64,000 nucleotides of DNA from Bacteroides bouchesdurhonensis (GCF_900155865.1 NZ_LT707006.1:1199626-1263625); one strand, 5' to 3'. Shown: positions 8,902 through 17,997, numbered from the stretch's first letter. Made by a program: numbers and translations. The notes: generated by a model from the letters alone, not told the origin.

Positions 8902-10965
8902 ATGAAGAAATATGTATGGATAATTGGTCTTTGTACCCTAATGACGGGAGGAATGATTTCTTGCGAACAAACCGGTAGTGAACAGGAAGGAGCACGAATA
9001 CATTTACTGAATAATAATTGGAATTTAAATGTGCCTGCCGTAGCGCAAGCGCAATTGAACGGAGATTCGGTTGAAGGCACGCTACCTGTTCTTTCAGATA
9101 TAGAGAAAGGTTTTACGATTAAATGTAAGGTAAACTTGTGCACACCGACTTTTGACCGTCATCTCATAGAAATACCTGGAGTACTGGATGTTTGCCTTAA
9201 ACAATATAATCCTTTCGACCGTAATAAGCAGAATTATCCGGCATATAAAATGCAGGATGGTACTGTTCCGGTTTTGGAAGCCGGGCTGGAATTAAAGTCT
9301 CCGGTGGATGGACATATGGAACGAATGACAGTAGGTATTCCGTTGGCTATGTTGGAACAACCGTGGGGAGAACATGAAGTTGTTTTAAACTTTTCCGGTG
9401 TTCGTTGGACTATGTATGTAGATGGGCAATTGTTGGATAATGATTTCCCTTTAGGGTATCCTCTGGTGGAGAAAATGGAACGTTGGAAGATAGACACAAC
9501 ATTTGTTTCACAAGCTGAGTTGTTTTATCCGGCTATACAACCCGAACGCATGGGCGGAGCAGAAGCGGGATTACAGCCCCAAGTACAATTCTGGACACCT
9601 ACCGGACATAATGCGTGGGTAGGGGATGTTGTCAGTCTGTATCATGACGGAACTTATCATCTTTTCTATTTATATGACCGTCGCGGACATCAAAGCAAGT
9701 TCGGACGGGGCGGACATTATTTCGAACATCTTTCAACGAAGGATTTCCGGCATTGGACAGAGCATGAGGCAGCTGTGCCTATTGAAGAACAATGGGAAAC
9801 ATTTGGCACAGGTACTCCTTTTGTTTTCAATAACCAGCTTTGTATTAGCTATGGCTATCATACCACTCGTATCTATCCTCGTGAAGAAACTACACTCCCC
9901 GAACTGTATAAGTACTTGGAGGATAATGGACATACAGGTAACTTTGACCGCCATCAGATGTCGGGCGTTGCAGCGGGATCCTCTTATTCGGTAAGTGATG
10001 ATGGCATTCATTTCCGTAAGACAGGTGTCTTGTTTCACCCTTGTGAAAATCCAAGTATCTATGTCGATCCGAAAGGGAATTTGAAGATGTTGGCCAATTA
10101 TGGTGCTCGTGGTACGTGGGCTTCTGATTCTGTGAGTGGTGGCTGGCGTTGTTTGGACGAGAACTTCCCTTTAGGAGGTGACTGTACTTTCTTCTTCCAT
10201 TGGGGAGATTATGATTATATTATCGGAGGTTTCACCCGTCTATGGTCTAAGCAAACTGCGCAACCGGATTCTGCTTATCAGGATATGGTAGCAATAGGTA
10301 CGGATTTTTATAACGGTTCGTGTGTACCGACTATTACGGAAATATTCGACAACCGTTTTGTGATGGCAGGATGGATGTGGATGAAAGCTTGGGGCGGACC
10401 ATTAGTCATTCATGAATTGGTACAATTGCCTGAAGGACGTATCGGTACGAAATGGATGGATGAATTGCTACCTGCAACCTCAACGGAAGTTACAACGATT
10501 CCGGAGAATTCGACGAAGATAGAGACTTTACCTTCTCATTCTTTCTTATTAACTTTTGATGTCACTCCGATTACTTCTGGCGGAAAGTTGTCAGTCTGTT
10601 TGTTGCCCTCTATTGATAAAGGTATGCAGGATGCCTGTGAATGGAAACTGGATGGTGCTGAAAAGCGAGCACAATACTCTTTTGCCGGTGATTGGACTAC
10701 TCGTGAACGTTCTTTACGTGAAGGTGGTGCTCCACAGCAAGGACGTAATTATGCCATTGAGAATTTGATTGATACGGACCAACCTTTTAGGGTACGTATG
10801 GTAGTCAAAGCCTCTGATAAGTTTGACGGTTCTCTTGTGGATACGGAGATTGCCGGAAAACGTACAATGGTTTCTTATCGTGAAAAATTGACTCCGGAAC
10901 GTCTGCAATTCCGTACAGAAAATATGAATATCACGAATATACGTATTACTCCTTTGGCGGATTAA
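8902..10965 (+). CDS. GH32/GH43-like five-bladed beta-propeller glycosidase, lipoprotein
   Basis: 687 residues from the ATG at 8902 (the frame is open from 8869, but the signal peptide starts here); lipobox MISC, Cys21. The N-terminal third (residues 25-200) looks like a LamG-type beta-sandwich. From about residue 225 the pattern follows GH32: GHNAWVGDVVSLYHDGTYHL where family members have the WMNDPNG block, then GHYFEHLSTKDFRHWTEH and FGTGTPFVFNNQ. The other two GH32 acidic blocks are altered: RDP appears as CENPSIY and EC as GDCTFFF. It may be active with a shifted triad or belong to a sister family. Its place beside two GH172 genes supports a furanoside substrate. Confidence 0.75.
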   Translation: MKKYVWIIGLCTLMTGGMISCEQTGSEQEGARIHLLNNNWNLNVPAVAQAQLNGDSVEGTLPVLSDIEKGFTIKCKVNLCTPTFDRHLIEIPGVLDVCLKQYNPFDRNKQNYPAYKMQDGTVPVLEAGLELKSPVDGHMERMTVGIPLAMLEQPWGEHEVVLNFSGVRWTMYVDGQLLDNDFPLGYPLVEKMERWKIDTTFVSQAELFYPAIQPERMGGAEAGLQPQVQFWTPTGHNAWVGDVVSLYHDGTYHLFYLYDRRGHQSKFGRGGHYFEHLSTKDFRHWTEHEAAVPIEEQWETFGTGTPFVFNNQLCISYGYHTTRIYPREETTLPELYKYLEDNGHTGNFDRHQMSGVAAGSSYSVSDDGIHFRKTGVLFHPCENPSIYVDPKGNLKMLANYGARGTWASDSVSGGWRCLDENFPLGGDCTFFFHWGDYDYIIGGFTRLWSKQTAQPDSAYQDMVAIGTDFYNGSCVPTITEIFDNRFVMAGWMWMKAWGGPLVIHELVQLPEGRIGTKWMDELLPATSTEVTTIPENSTKIETLPSHSFLLTFDVTPITSGGKLSVCLLPSIDKGMQDACEWKLDGAEKRAQYSFAGDWTTRERSLREGGAPQQGRNYAIENLIDTDQPFRVRMVVKASDKFDGSLVDTEIAGKRTMVSYREKLTPERLQFRTENMNITNIRITPLAD

Positions 10966-10985
10966 GAGGTTCTACTGAAAATACG

Positions 10986-11035
10986 AATCGGATAAGATCA
11001 GGGCGGGAAACCTGAACTTATCCGATTATTTATTT
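10986..11035 (+). terminator. Rho-independent terminator after the hydrolase operon
   Basis: AATCGGATAAG (10986-10996) pairs with CTTATCCGATT (11017-11027); an inner CAGG/CCTG extends the stem, and a T-rich tract follows. It sits 20 bp after the stop of the GH32-like gene. Confidence 0.8.
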
Positions 11036-11067
11036 GTTTGGGTTGAATTAAATCTGATAAGTAATGC

Positions 11068-11075
11068 TATCTTTG
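11068..11075 (+). promoter_or_regulatory. Bacteroides-type promoter for the RyR-domain gene
   Basis: TATCTTTG matches the -7 consensus TAnnTTTG; a TTG lies 22 bp upstream (11043-11045) as a possible -33 box. It is 49 bp before the start at 11125 and just after a terminator. Confidence 0.55.
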
Positions 11076-11124
11076 TGAGTTGGCATTACGTATCTGACAA
11101 AATAATCTATAAATAACAGTAAAT

Positions 11125-11427
11125 ATGAAAGATAATAGACAAACTTATATTCCTTCTCCGATGGACCTCTCATCAGTAGAATTACCCGAATCTCTTATTG
11201 AGTTGTCGGAAATGATTGCAAAGAATGTACATGAGGTATGGTCTAAATCCCGAATGGATGAAGGATGGACTTATGGCCCGGAACGTGATGATGTACATAA
11301 AAAACATCCTTGTCTCGTTCCTTATGAAGAATTGCCGGAAGGGGAGAAAGAATATGACCGGAATACTGCTTTAAATACAATAAAGTTGGTAAAGCATTTG
11401 GGGTATAAAATAGAGAAGGAGAAATAA
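11125..11427 (+). CDS. RyR-domain protein
   Basis: 100 residues. The motif VHEVWSKSRMDEGWTYGPERDDV, here cited by its key residues W, R, GW and YG (about residues 38-55), followed by KKHPCLVPYEELPEGEKEYDR, is the RyR repeat first seen in ryanodine receptors. Small stand-alone RyR proteins are common in Bacteroides and have been structurally studied, but their role in bacteria is not settled; ligand or nucleotide binding has been suggested. It stands alone between a terminator and the convergent pyrH gene. Confidence 0.88.
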   Translation: MKDNRQTYIPSPMDLSSVELPESLIELSEMIAKNVHEVWSKSRMDEGWTYGPERDDVHKKHPCLVPYEELPEGEKEYDRNTALNTIKLVKHLGYKIEKEK

Positions 11428-11431
11428 AAAG

Positions 11432-11533
11432 ACCACGAATAACATGAAGTTTCATTGATTAAATAAGAATGCGAATCCATAGTTGAAGATCGCTTACTTT
11501 ATTGTTTATGTGAAAAAGCATGTTATTCGTGGT
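11432..11533. repeat. 102-bp cruciform with 15-bp perfect arms
   Basis: ACCACGAATAACATG (11432-11446) is repeated inverted at 11519-11533. Inside, TTTCA/TGAAA and GCGA/TCGC continue the pairing, so most of the segment could fold into one long imperfect hairpin. It fills the gap between the convergent RyR gene and pyrH. It may act as a two-way terminator or be a small non-autonomous mobile element. Confidence 0.6.
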
Positions 11534-11552
11534 AATATACCAATGGAGAGGA

Positions 11553-12263
11553 TTAGTTGTGAACGACAGTTCCTATTTCTTCGCCACTGATTACTTTCTT
11601 TAAGTTGCCAACAGTATCCATATCGAATACTACAATCGGCAGATTATTTTCTTTGCACATACAGGTAGCGGTCAGGTCCATTACTTTCAGGCCACGTTTT
11701 AATACTTCGTCATATGTAATATCGTGGAACTTGGTAGCAGTCGGATCCTTTTCTGGGTCGGCAGTATAGATACCGTCTACTCGGGTGCCTTTCAACATAA
11801 CATCTGCTTCGATTTCGATACCTCTTAAAGAAGAGCCGGTATCTGTAGTGAAGAAAGGATTACCTGTTCCGCCGGACATGATAACGATTTCACCATTTTC
11901 CATGCATTCGATAGCTTTCCATTTGCTGTAGAATTCACCGATAGGTTCCATACGAACGGCTGTCAGTACGCGGGCTTTCACTCCGGCTGCTACTAGCGCG
12001 GAACTTAATGCAAGACTGTTGATAACGGTAGCCAACATTCCCATCTGATCACCTTTCACACGATCGAAACCTTTGTTGGCTCCGCTCAAACCGCGGAAAA
12101 TATTACCTCCGCCAATCACAATACCTATTTGTACTCCCTGTTCGTGAATATCCTTAATCTGAGCAGCATATTCAGCCAGTCTTTTTTCGTCAATGCCGTA
12201 TTGCTTTTCGCCCATCAGACTTTCCCCGCTCAGTTTTAGCAGGATTCTTTTATACTTTGCCAT
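11553..12263 (-). CDS. pyrH: Uridylate kinase (UMP kinase)
   Basis: 236 residues, the usual PyrH length. It converts UMP to UDP with ATP in pyrimidine synthesis and is hexameric in the cytoplasm. Amino-acid kinase fold motifs: YKRILLKLSGESLMG at the N-terminus, GIVIGGGNIFRG near residue 48, DQMGMLATVINSLAL near 72, and ATCMCKENNLPIVVFDMD near the C-terminus. Single-copy essential core gene; convergent with the RyR gene and followed upstream by a separate MATE gene on the same strand 120 bp away. Confidence 0.97.
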   Translation of the reverse strand: MAKYKRILLKLSGESLMGEKQYGIDEKRLAEYAAQIKDIHEQGVQIGIVIGGGNIFRGLSGANKGFDRVKGDQMGMLATVINSLALSSALVAAGVKARVLTAVRMEPIGEFYSKWKAIECMENGEIVIMSGGTGNPFFTTDTGSSLRGIEIEADVMLKGTRVDGIYTADPEKDPTATKFHDITYDEVLKRGLKVMDLTATCMCKENNLPIVVFDMDTVGNLKKVISGEEIGTVVHN

Positions 12264-12383
12264 ATCGATTTACTTTTAATTTCGGACAAAGATAGAGATA
12301 AAAACTGAAAGAGAAAGTCGTCCTGTCCCTATTTTTGATGCAGATAGATTTAGAAATGTACGAAGCAGATAGATGGGATCTCA

Positions 12384-13697
12384 TTAGAGAAATATGACCT
12401 TTCTTCCCAAGTAGGTTTGTACAATTCCACGCATGAAGAGATAAATAAGGAAAGCTAGCCATAGTGCATGATTACCAAGAAGATGATGAAATATATAGTA
12501 AACTCCAAAAAAGCAAGCAGATGCAATGAACATAGAAATAAGCATTTGGCGAGTGGCGGTAGCACCAATAAAGATTCCATCCCATAAGAAAGCGGAAAAA
12601 CCAGCGAGAGGAATGGCAAGCACCCAATAAAAATAAGAGTTTGCTTCCTTAATTACTGAAGATTCATTGGTTAATATGCCCAAAAATGCTTTTCCACCTA
12701 CTAGATAAAGTAATGTAAATGCTAGTGAAAGGCCGAATCCCCAAAGGAAAAGCTTGCGTACAATCCGGTGAAGAGCGATTTGGTTCCCGGCACCTATATA
12801 TCGCCCGGCTAAAGCTTCTCCGGCATAGGCAAAACCATCCATGATGTAAGAGAATAAAGTAAATAATTGCATGAGTAGGGTGTTTACAGCCAATACAATT
12901 TCCCCTTGTGCTGCTCCGGCAGAAGTGAAATACATGGTTACAACTACCAGACAAAGTGTTCGGAAAAAAATGTCTCTATTAACTTGGAAGAAACGATTCA
13001 TTGCTTTCTTTTGCAGAATTTCTTTCCAAGTAATGTGCTGTTTATAAGGCTTATAGTAGCGTAAGTATAATAAGATTGCCATTAAAAAGCCTGCATACTG
13101 TGCTATTAAAGTTCCGGTGGCTACGCCTGCTACTTTCATATCTAGCAAGTAAACCAAACATAGACTTACAATGATATTCACAATGTTTTGAGTGATGGCA
13201 ATGTACATCGGAAAACGGGAGTTCTGCATGCCGATGAACCAACCGGCAAAACCATATAAACCCAACATAGCAGGAGCTCCCCAGATACAAATGTAAAAGT
13301 AGAGGGTAGCCAGTTCTTTCACTTCATCAGTGGTATGTATGAGCATAAAGGCTATCTTGCAAATAGGGTATTGGAGCAAAAGTAAACAGAAAGCTAAAAA
13401 TAATCCGATCCCTACAGATCGGATTAATAATCGTGTTACCTCGTTTGAGTCCTGCTTACCGAAAGCCTGAGAAGTCATTCCACTGGTTCCCATACGCAGA
13501 AAACCGAAAATCCAATATATGATATTGAAAAGCATACCACCCACTGCTATGGCACCAATGTAGGACGGTGCTCCCAAATGACCGACAATAGTAACGTCAA
13601 TAAGCCCCAATAACGGTACGGTAATATTGGAGATGATGGACGGAATAGCTATCTGGAGAATACGTTTATTCGCGGTATTTTGCTTTATCTTAATCAC
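12384..13697 (-). CDS. MATE family efflux transporter
   Basis: 437 residues with about 12 hydrophobic segments arranged as two six-helix bundles, the MATE (NorM/DinF) plan. The N-terminus ILQIAIPSIISNITVPLLGLIDVTIVGHLG is the conserved first helix pair, with the family P-x-I and DvxivG pattern. MATE proteins export cationic drugs or metabolites in exchange for Na+ or H+. The substrate is unknown. The gene stands alone between pyrH and the GDPD gene. Confidence 0.9.
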   Translation of the reverse strand: MIKIKQNTANKRILQIAIPSIISNITVPLLGLIDVTIVGHLGAPSYIGAIAVGGMLFNIIYWIFGFLRMGTSGMTSQAFGKQDSNEVTRLLIRSVGIGLFLAFCLLLLQYPICKIAFMLIHTTDEVKELATLYFYICIWGAPAMLGLYGFAGWFIGMQNSRFPMYIAITQNIVNIIVSLCLVYLLDMKVAGVATGTLIAQYAGFLMAILLYLRYYKPYKQHITWKEILQKKAMNRFFQVNRDIFFRTLCLVVVTMYFTSAGAAQGEIVLAVNTLLMQLFTLFSYIMDGFAYAGEALAGRYIGAGNQIALHRIVRKLFLWGFGLSLAFTLLYLVGGKAFLGILTNESSVIKEANSYFYWVLAIPLAGFSAFLWDGIFIGATATRQMLISMFIASACFFGVYYIFHHLLGNHALWLAFLIYLFMRGIVQTYLGRKVIFL

Positions 13698-13766
13698 TTT
13701 TATCTGGTTCTTTGTTAAAACAACAGCAAAAGTACTCTTTTGTTAGCTATTCTTAAAGCAATCTCT

Positions 13767-14528
13767 TTATTTAGCCAATAATTTTTGTAATTGTTCCGGC
13801 TGATTGGTGGTGATATAGTCTACACCTAAACCAATGAAATATTTCATATCATCTTCTTTATCTACAGTCCATACATTTACTTCCAGACCGAGTTTATGCG
13901 ATTCTTTTACCCATTCAGGATGTTGCTTTATGGCTCCCATTGAATAATCGATACCTGCAAAGCCTAATCTTTTAATCTTTTTCGGTTCCATATCTCCCTC
14001 TAAGTAATAAATCTTAGTGTCGGGAAGTAATTTTTTGAAAGTCAGACAAGCATTAATAGAGAAAGCGATAATGTCCGTTCGGTCCAGTACCTTATATTTC
14101 TTTAAAGCTTTTACGATTTTAGCTGCGGCTTCATCTTCTCTTTTGATGTCTGTTAATGATTTCATTTCCAGTACGAGACGAGTTTTTGTGTTGGCTGCTG
14201 CATGTTTTAAGTATTCATCTAATGTCGGTAACTGTTCTCCATTATCCAGATATACTTTGCGTATTTCAGCAAATGGGGTCGTTTCCATGTTTACGCCTTT
14301 GAAGCTTTTGTCGTGATTGACTACCAGTTTACCATCTGTAGTCATCCATACATCAAATTCAGAACCAAATGCACCGATAGCATCAGCTTTTGTGATGGAG
14401 GCTATAGAATTCTGAGCAGACCCCGGAGTAGTCCAATAGCCTCGGTGGGCTACCACTTTGACTTGTGCACATACCATTGTACACATTGCAAGTGTAAATA
14501 CTGTAAAAAAAGCAAATCTTTTCATCAT
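13767..14528 (-). CDS. Secreted glycerophosphodiester phosphodiesterase
   Basis: 253 residues from the ATG at 14528; a longer frame to 14618 would run into the transporter gene and precede the signal peptide (MMKRFAFFTVFTLAMCTMVCAQ). GDPD motifs: VVAHRGYW near residue 24, EFDVWMTTDGKLVVNHD near 58-75, and VNVWTVDKEDDM near 215. The enzyme cleaves glycerophosphodiesters from phospholipid head groups to glycerol-3-phosphate and an alcohol. It starts 28 bp after the stop of the GlpT-type gene, so the pair probably forms an operon that makes G3P in the periplasm and imports it. Confidence 0.92.
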   Translation of the reverse strand: MMKRFAFFTVFTLAMCTMVCAQVKVVAHRGYWTTPGSAQNSIASITKADAIGAFGSEFDVWMTTDGKLVVNHDKSFKGVNMETTPFAEIRKVYLDNGEQLPTLDEYLKHAAANTKTRLVLEMKSLTDIKREDEAAAKIVKALKKYKVLDRTDIIAFSINACLTFKKLLPDTKIYYLEGDMEPKKIKRLGFAGIDYSMGAIKQHPEWVKESHKLGLEVNVWTVDKEDDMKYFIGLGVDYITTNQPEQLQKLLAK

Positions 14529-14556
14529 ATTATTTGATATTAAAAATAAAACTATT

Positions 14557-15843
14557 CTATTTCTTTTCGTCCTCTTCATAGCCATTCGCTTTAGCTTTCC
14601 AAGCGAGCATAAAGACAACTGCTCCCATGGAACCGAAAATAATTAAAGCACCGATGGCATAGTTCCAACCCATTGTTTGAGCTAGTAGTCCCAGCCCCCA
14701 ACCGGAGATTAATGTACTTGCGTAACCAAACAGTCCAGTGAATCCTGCTGCACTTGCAGCAGCTTCTTGTGTTGCGATATTGGCTGCGGCAATTCCTACT
14801 AAAGCTTGCGGCCCGTAAATAAAGAAACCTGCACAACCTAGAATTAAAGCTGCCATCCACATGGGCGGATGATTTAATCCCCAAAATAGAGTGATAAATA
14901 CGGTAGACATAATCATACAGATAACACATACGCGTGGTCCGCGTCCACCAAAGAAACGATCGGTTGCCCAACCGGCTACCAACATTCCGATAATACCGGA
15001 TATCTCAAAACCTGCTACCATCCAACTGGCGTGTTCAATGGAAATACCTTTCCATTCTCCCAATAAGGTCGGTCCCCAGTCGAGTACGGCGTAACGAACA
15101 GTATATACAAAGAAGTTGGCAAAAGCTAATATCCAGATATAAGGATTGCAAAATACTCGTTTACGAATGATTTGCTTGAACTCTTTCGAGTCTTCATCCT
15201 TCTTTTCTTTTTTGGTAATGTTTAGTTCGGGGAGTCCTACTGAACTAGGAGTATCCCGTAGGGCGAACCATAAAAAAACTGCACCTAACAAAGCAACTAT
15301 AGAAGGAAAGAAAAAGCACCAACGCCATCCCAGATTAACTACATAACCGCAGATGATAACAACCAAACCAGCTCCAATGGAATGGGATGTGTTCCAGATA
15401 GACATTTTGGTGGCCAGTTGTTTAGGGGGAATCCAATGCGTTAGCAATCGTACACAAGGAGGAAATCCCATGCCTTGGAACCATCCGTTTAGTACCCACA
15501 TAATACCTAATATTAATACTGTGGAAGAAAAACCGAAAAGAATGTTACAGAATGCACAGAGAACCAAACCTGTAACCATAAAATAGCGGGAGTTTACTCG
15601 GTCGCCCAAGATACCGTTTGCAAAGCGAGATACGCCATAGAGCAATCCATGTAAGGTTAGAAATAAACCTAGGTCTGTTTTAGTGATACCTAGTTCGAGT
15701 TGCATGGCTGGCATGGCGATACTCAAGTTCTTACGAACAAAATAAAACATTGCATATCCTATCATTGTAGCTACAATCGTCCGAGTCTGCCAATATTGGA
15801 ATTTTTTAGCAACGTCTTGAGGCGTAGTTGTAAGTTGTCTCAT
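14557..15843 (-). CDS. GlpT-type organophosphate:phosphate antiporter (first copy)
   Basis: 428 residues, 12 predicted membrane segments, of the OPA branch of the major facilitator superfamily (GlpT, UhpT, PgtP). Signature: YFVRKNLSIAMPAMQ near residue 34 and LNGWFQGMGFPPCVRLLTHW near 120. Members swap external organophosphate for internal phosphate. Coupling to the GDPD gene makes sn-glycerol-3-phosphate the most likely substrate. A paralogue of about 447 residues lies beyond glpABC at 22173. C-terminus EEDEKK is cytoplasmic. Confidence 0.88.
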   Translation of the reverse strand: MRQLTTTPQDVAKKFQYWQTRTIVATMIGYAMFYFVRKNLSIAMPAMQLELGITKTDLGLFLTLHGLLYGVSRFANGILGDRVNSRYFMVTGLVLCAFCNILFGFSSTVLILGIMWVLNGWFQGMGFPPCVRLLTHWIPPKQLATKMSIWNTSHSIGAGLVVIICGYVVNLGWRWCFFFPSIVALLGAVFLWFALRDTPSSVGLPELNITKKEKKDEDSKEFKQIIRKRVFCNPYIWILAFANFFVYTVRYAVLDWGPTLLGEWKGISIEHASWMVAGFEISGIIGMLVAGWATDRFFGGRGPRVCVICMIMSTVFITLFWGLNHPPMWMAALILGCAGFFIYGPQALVGIAAANIATQEAAASAAGFTGLFGYASTLISGWGLGLLAQTMGWNYAIGALIIFGSMGAVVFMLAWKAKANGYEEDEKK

Positions 15844-15909
15844 TTTCCTGTTTTATTTTAAAGGTGTATTTTCATCATAGTAATAAGCGGTTTTCTAGTC
15901 TGACAGATT

Positions 15910-15958
15910 AAACCGTTTTGAAGTATGAGTGTTTCGAATACTTTCGATTAAACGGTTT
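15910..15958. promoter_or_regulatory. Palindromic operator candidate upstream of the GlpT/GDPD operon
   Basis: AAACCGTTT (15910-15918) and its reverse complement AAACGGTTT (15950-15958) flank AAGTAT/ATACTT (15921-15926 / 15938-15943). The element lies just downstream of the predicted start of transcription and could be a repressor site or an RNA hairpin. The rest of 15844-16134 shows nothing else recognisable. Confidence 0.5.
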
Positions 15959-15976
15959 GATTTGTTTTCTGTGTCG

Positions 15977-16006
15977 CAAATATATGGAAAAAGAAATGTT
16001 TGCCAA
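15977..16006 (-). promoter_or_regulatory. Bacteroides promoter for the GlpT/GDPD operon
   Basis: On the minus strand TATATTTG (15977-15984) fits the -7 consensus exactly, with TTGG (16003-16006) 18 bp upstream as the -33 box. Transcription would start near 15970, giving a leader of about 125 nt that contains the palindrome at 15910-15958. Confidence 0.6.
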
Positions 16007-16134
16007 TGGAAAAAGATGATTATTTTCTTATAAAATGGATTTGTATGTGGGCTTTAAATATAAAAAGAAAGTAAAAGCTTCGATTCTGTTACTTTTCGAT
16101 TACAAGAGTAAATTGAGGGTTTAATGAATAAAAT

Positions 16135-16169
16135 AGCCTGAGTTTACCTCTTATCAGTAAACTCAGGCT
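16135..16169 (-). terminator. Terminator of the glycerol-1-phosphate dehydrogenase gene
   Basis: A perfect 13-bp stem (AGCCTGAGTTTAC, 16135-16147, with 16157-16169) and a 9-base loop; on the minus strand it is followed by ATTTTATT. It lies 43 bp past the stop at 16212. Confidence 0.85.
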
Positions 16170-16211
16170 GGCGTTTTCAATGTCTATACCTTATTATAAT
16201 TATGTGTGAAA

Positions 16212-17654
16212 TCAAATTTCCCAGATCTTTCCCTTGCCGAATAAACCATTCAGCCAGGTATTCATATATCCGGTGCGAAGTGCCAGGTCGAGTACGGTGA
16301 AACGACGGTTCATATATTGAGTACATAAAAATGTCTGTCGTAAATGGGTTCTTGAAATACCGACTTCTTCAGGATTGGTGGGTAGGCCTATTTGTTTCAT
16401 CTTTGCTTTCATTTCTCTGTAAGGAATGAGTTGTTGTGACAAACGTTCACGAATCTCCGGCCAGTATTCTTTTAATTGTTGAAGCTGTATGCCAAGTTGC
16501 TCACGAGAGATGTATTTTGCCTTTGCTTCCTGAATGCAAACATTTAAACCTATCTCGGAAATGGCTTCTTTGGCTTGGCGTTCATATTCTTCTGCATCCG
16601 GCCAGTTGGCACAACATTTCTGTATATCCAAATCTTCAAGCGAGGCGTTTACTACCCATTCATAAAATGCTGTAATGGCAAGAATACCAATGCTGAGGAG
16701 GTCCCCATGGCTGACTGCTTTTGTCTTTTTGATCCGGCGTTCCAATTCCCAAAAATTGCTAAGCAAATGTTCGGCACCTGAAGCGGGACGGTTAGTTTTT
16801 ACTAGTTGCATAGCAAATCCGCCCAGCATAAGACCTTCCATTAATTTAGCAATCGTGGTGTGTTCATCCTGAACAGAAGCCTTTTCGGTCAGTAGTAAAG
16901 CTTCATGGAAACCACTTTGGGTGATTTTCCATGCTTTTTCATCTATTGGCTCTACTCCCAGCCAGTCCGCAATAATCCAATCGGCACCTGCGGTCATTTT
17001 TGCAAGTAAGTCGGCATAGCCTGAAGTAGTCATCTTTGTCGGTGACTGCAAAATGACGTCTGTGTCTACTAGAACGGCTTGCGGGGCGACACATGGAAAT
17101 AATTGTTTGATATCGTTTGCACGAATAGAAGCTCCGTAAGCTGTGTATCCGTCCATCGATGCAGCAGTAGCTACACACATATATCTTTTTCCTACCAGGT
17201 GGGAGGCAAGTTTTGTCAGGTCATTAATTGTGCCGGAACCGACCGCGATAGGTATTGCTTCACATTTCTTAAAGCATTCCACTAATTCGGTCACACAACT
17301 ATATTCTGCATGTAAGGTTGAGGATTCGAAAATGAATGGAGATTCTTGTTCGATGTTCGCTTTGTGAAGAGCTTCCTCTACTCGTTTGCCGGCAGCAGCG
17401 TATGTATTTGTATCGGCTACAATAATTGCCTTTCTTCGTGGGAATTGTTTGGTGAACAAGTCTGCGACTTCTTCTAGTATTCCATCTCCCAGACGGAGTG
17501 CTCTGGTGTCACTGGTAGCTTCCAAGGCTTGTTCTATTCTTAACATGCCTCGTCTATATGGTTTCGGTTTATAGTCCGGATCTTCTTTTATGATGGAGTA
17601 AATCCGTTGGATGATTTCAGGGTTAAATTCAATTGAGATTTCAATATTCTCCAT
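16212..17654 (-). CDS. egsA: sn-Glycerol-1-phosphate dehydrogenase family protein
   Basis: 480 residues of the iron-dependent alcohol dehydrogenase group (EgsA/AraM). Motifs: KAIIVADTNTY near residue 75, VGSGTINDLTKLASH near 138 (NAD phosphate binding), ATAASMDGYTA near 163, GYADLLAK near 212, AEHLLSNFWE near 292 and SHGDLLSIG near 313, with the His metal ligands. Members reduce dihydroxyacetone phosphate to sn-glycerol-1-phosphate, best known from archaeal lipids and Bacillus AraM. It is longer than Bacillus AraM (about 394) because of a C-terminal helical extension. It is divergent from glpABC, so it probably connects with G3P metabolism. The stereochemistry of the product is inferred. Confidence 0.87.
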   Translation of the reverse strand: MENIEISIEFNPEIIQRIYSIIKEDPDYKPKPYRRGMLRIEQALEATSDTRALRLGDGILEEVADLFTKQFPRRKAIIVADTNTYAAAGKRVEEALHKANIEQESPFIFESSTLHAEYSCVTELVECFKKCEAIPIAVGSGTINDLTKLASHLVGKRYMCVATAASMDGYTAYGASIRANDIKQLFPCVAPQAVLVDTDVILQSPTKMTTSGYADLLAKMTAGADWIIADWLGVEPIDEKAWKITQSGFHEALLLTEKASVQDEHTTIAKLMEGLMLGGFAMQLVKTNRPASGAEHLLSNFWELERRIKKTKAVSHGDLLSIGILAITAFYEWVVNASLEDLDIQKCCANWPDAEEYERQAKEAISEIGLNVCIQEAKAKYISREQLGIQLQQLKEYWPEIRERLSQQLIPYREMKAKMKQIGLPTNPEEVGISRTHLRQTFLCTQYMNRRFTVLDLALRTGYMNTWLNGLFGKGKIWEI

Positions 17655-17893
17655 AATTCCTTTATATAATCAGGTTAAACATTTCATTTGACTAACTAAA
17701 TTTCGTTTTCTACTTTCATTCATTCGCTTATTAGTTCTTATGAAGGCTACAAATATACATAGAAAGATAATTAGTTTGATAAAAATAACTATTCTTTTTT
17801 CGTAAAAGAAAGTTTTTTTGTTCTTTCCTGAGAAATCAGGTTTGCTTTGAGGATGAAAAGAATGCGGATAATAGCAAAAAGAAAATATAAATG

Positions 17894-17925
17894 TTTCGTA
17901 ATATCGAAAATAATATCTATTTTTG
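17894..17925 (+). promoter_or_regulatory. glpABC promoter with GlpR-like operator
   Basis: TATTTTTG (17918-17925) fits the Bacteroides -7 box. TTTCG TAATAT CGAAA (17894-17909) is an inverted repeat resembling GlpR (DeoR-family) sites of the ATGTTCG...CGAACAT type, and its left arm occupies the -33 position. Repression by a GlpR-like protein would be expected there. No glpR gene is in the window. The remainder of the 17655-17997 gap is AT-rich with no gene. Confidence 0.5.
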
Positions 17926-17997
17926 CATAAAAGCGAAATGATAGATGCGTAAATCGAAATAGTTAAAGGCTGTTTCATGCTTAAAAAATAAATATTG

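Noticed and set aside
14529-14618. N-terminal extension of the GDPD protein
   Set aside because: It would overlap the end of the transporter gene and places 30 residues before a clear signal peptide.
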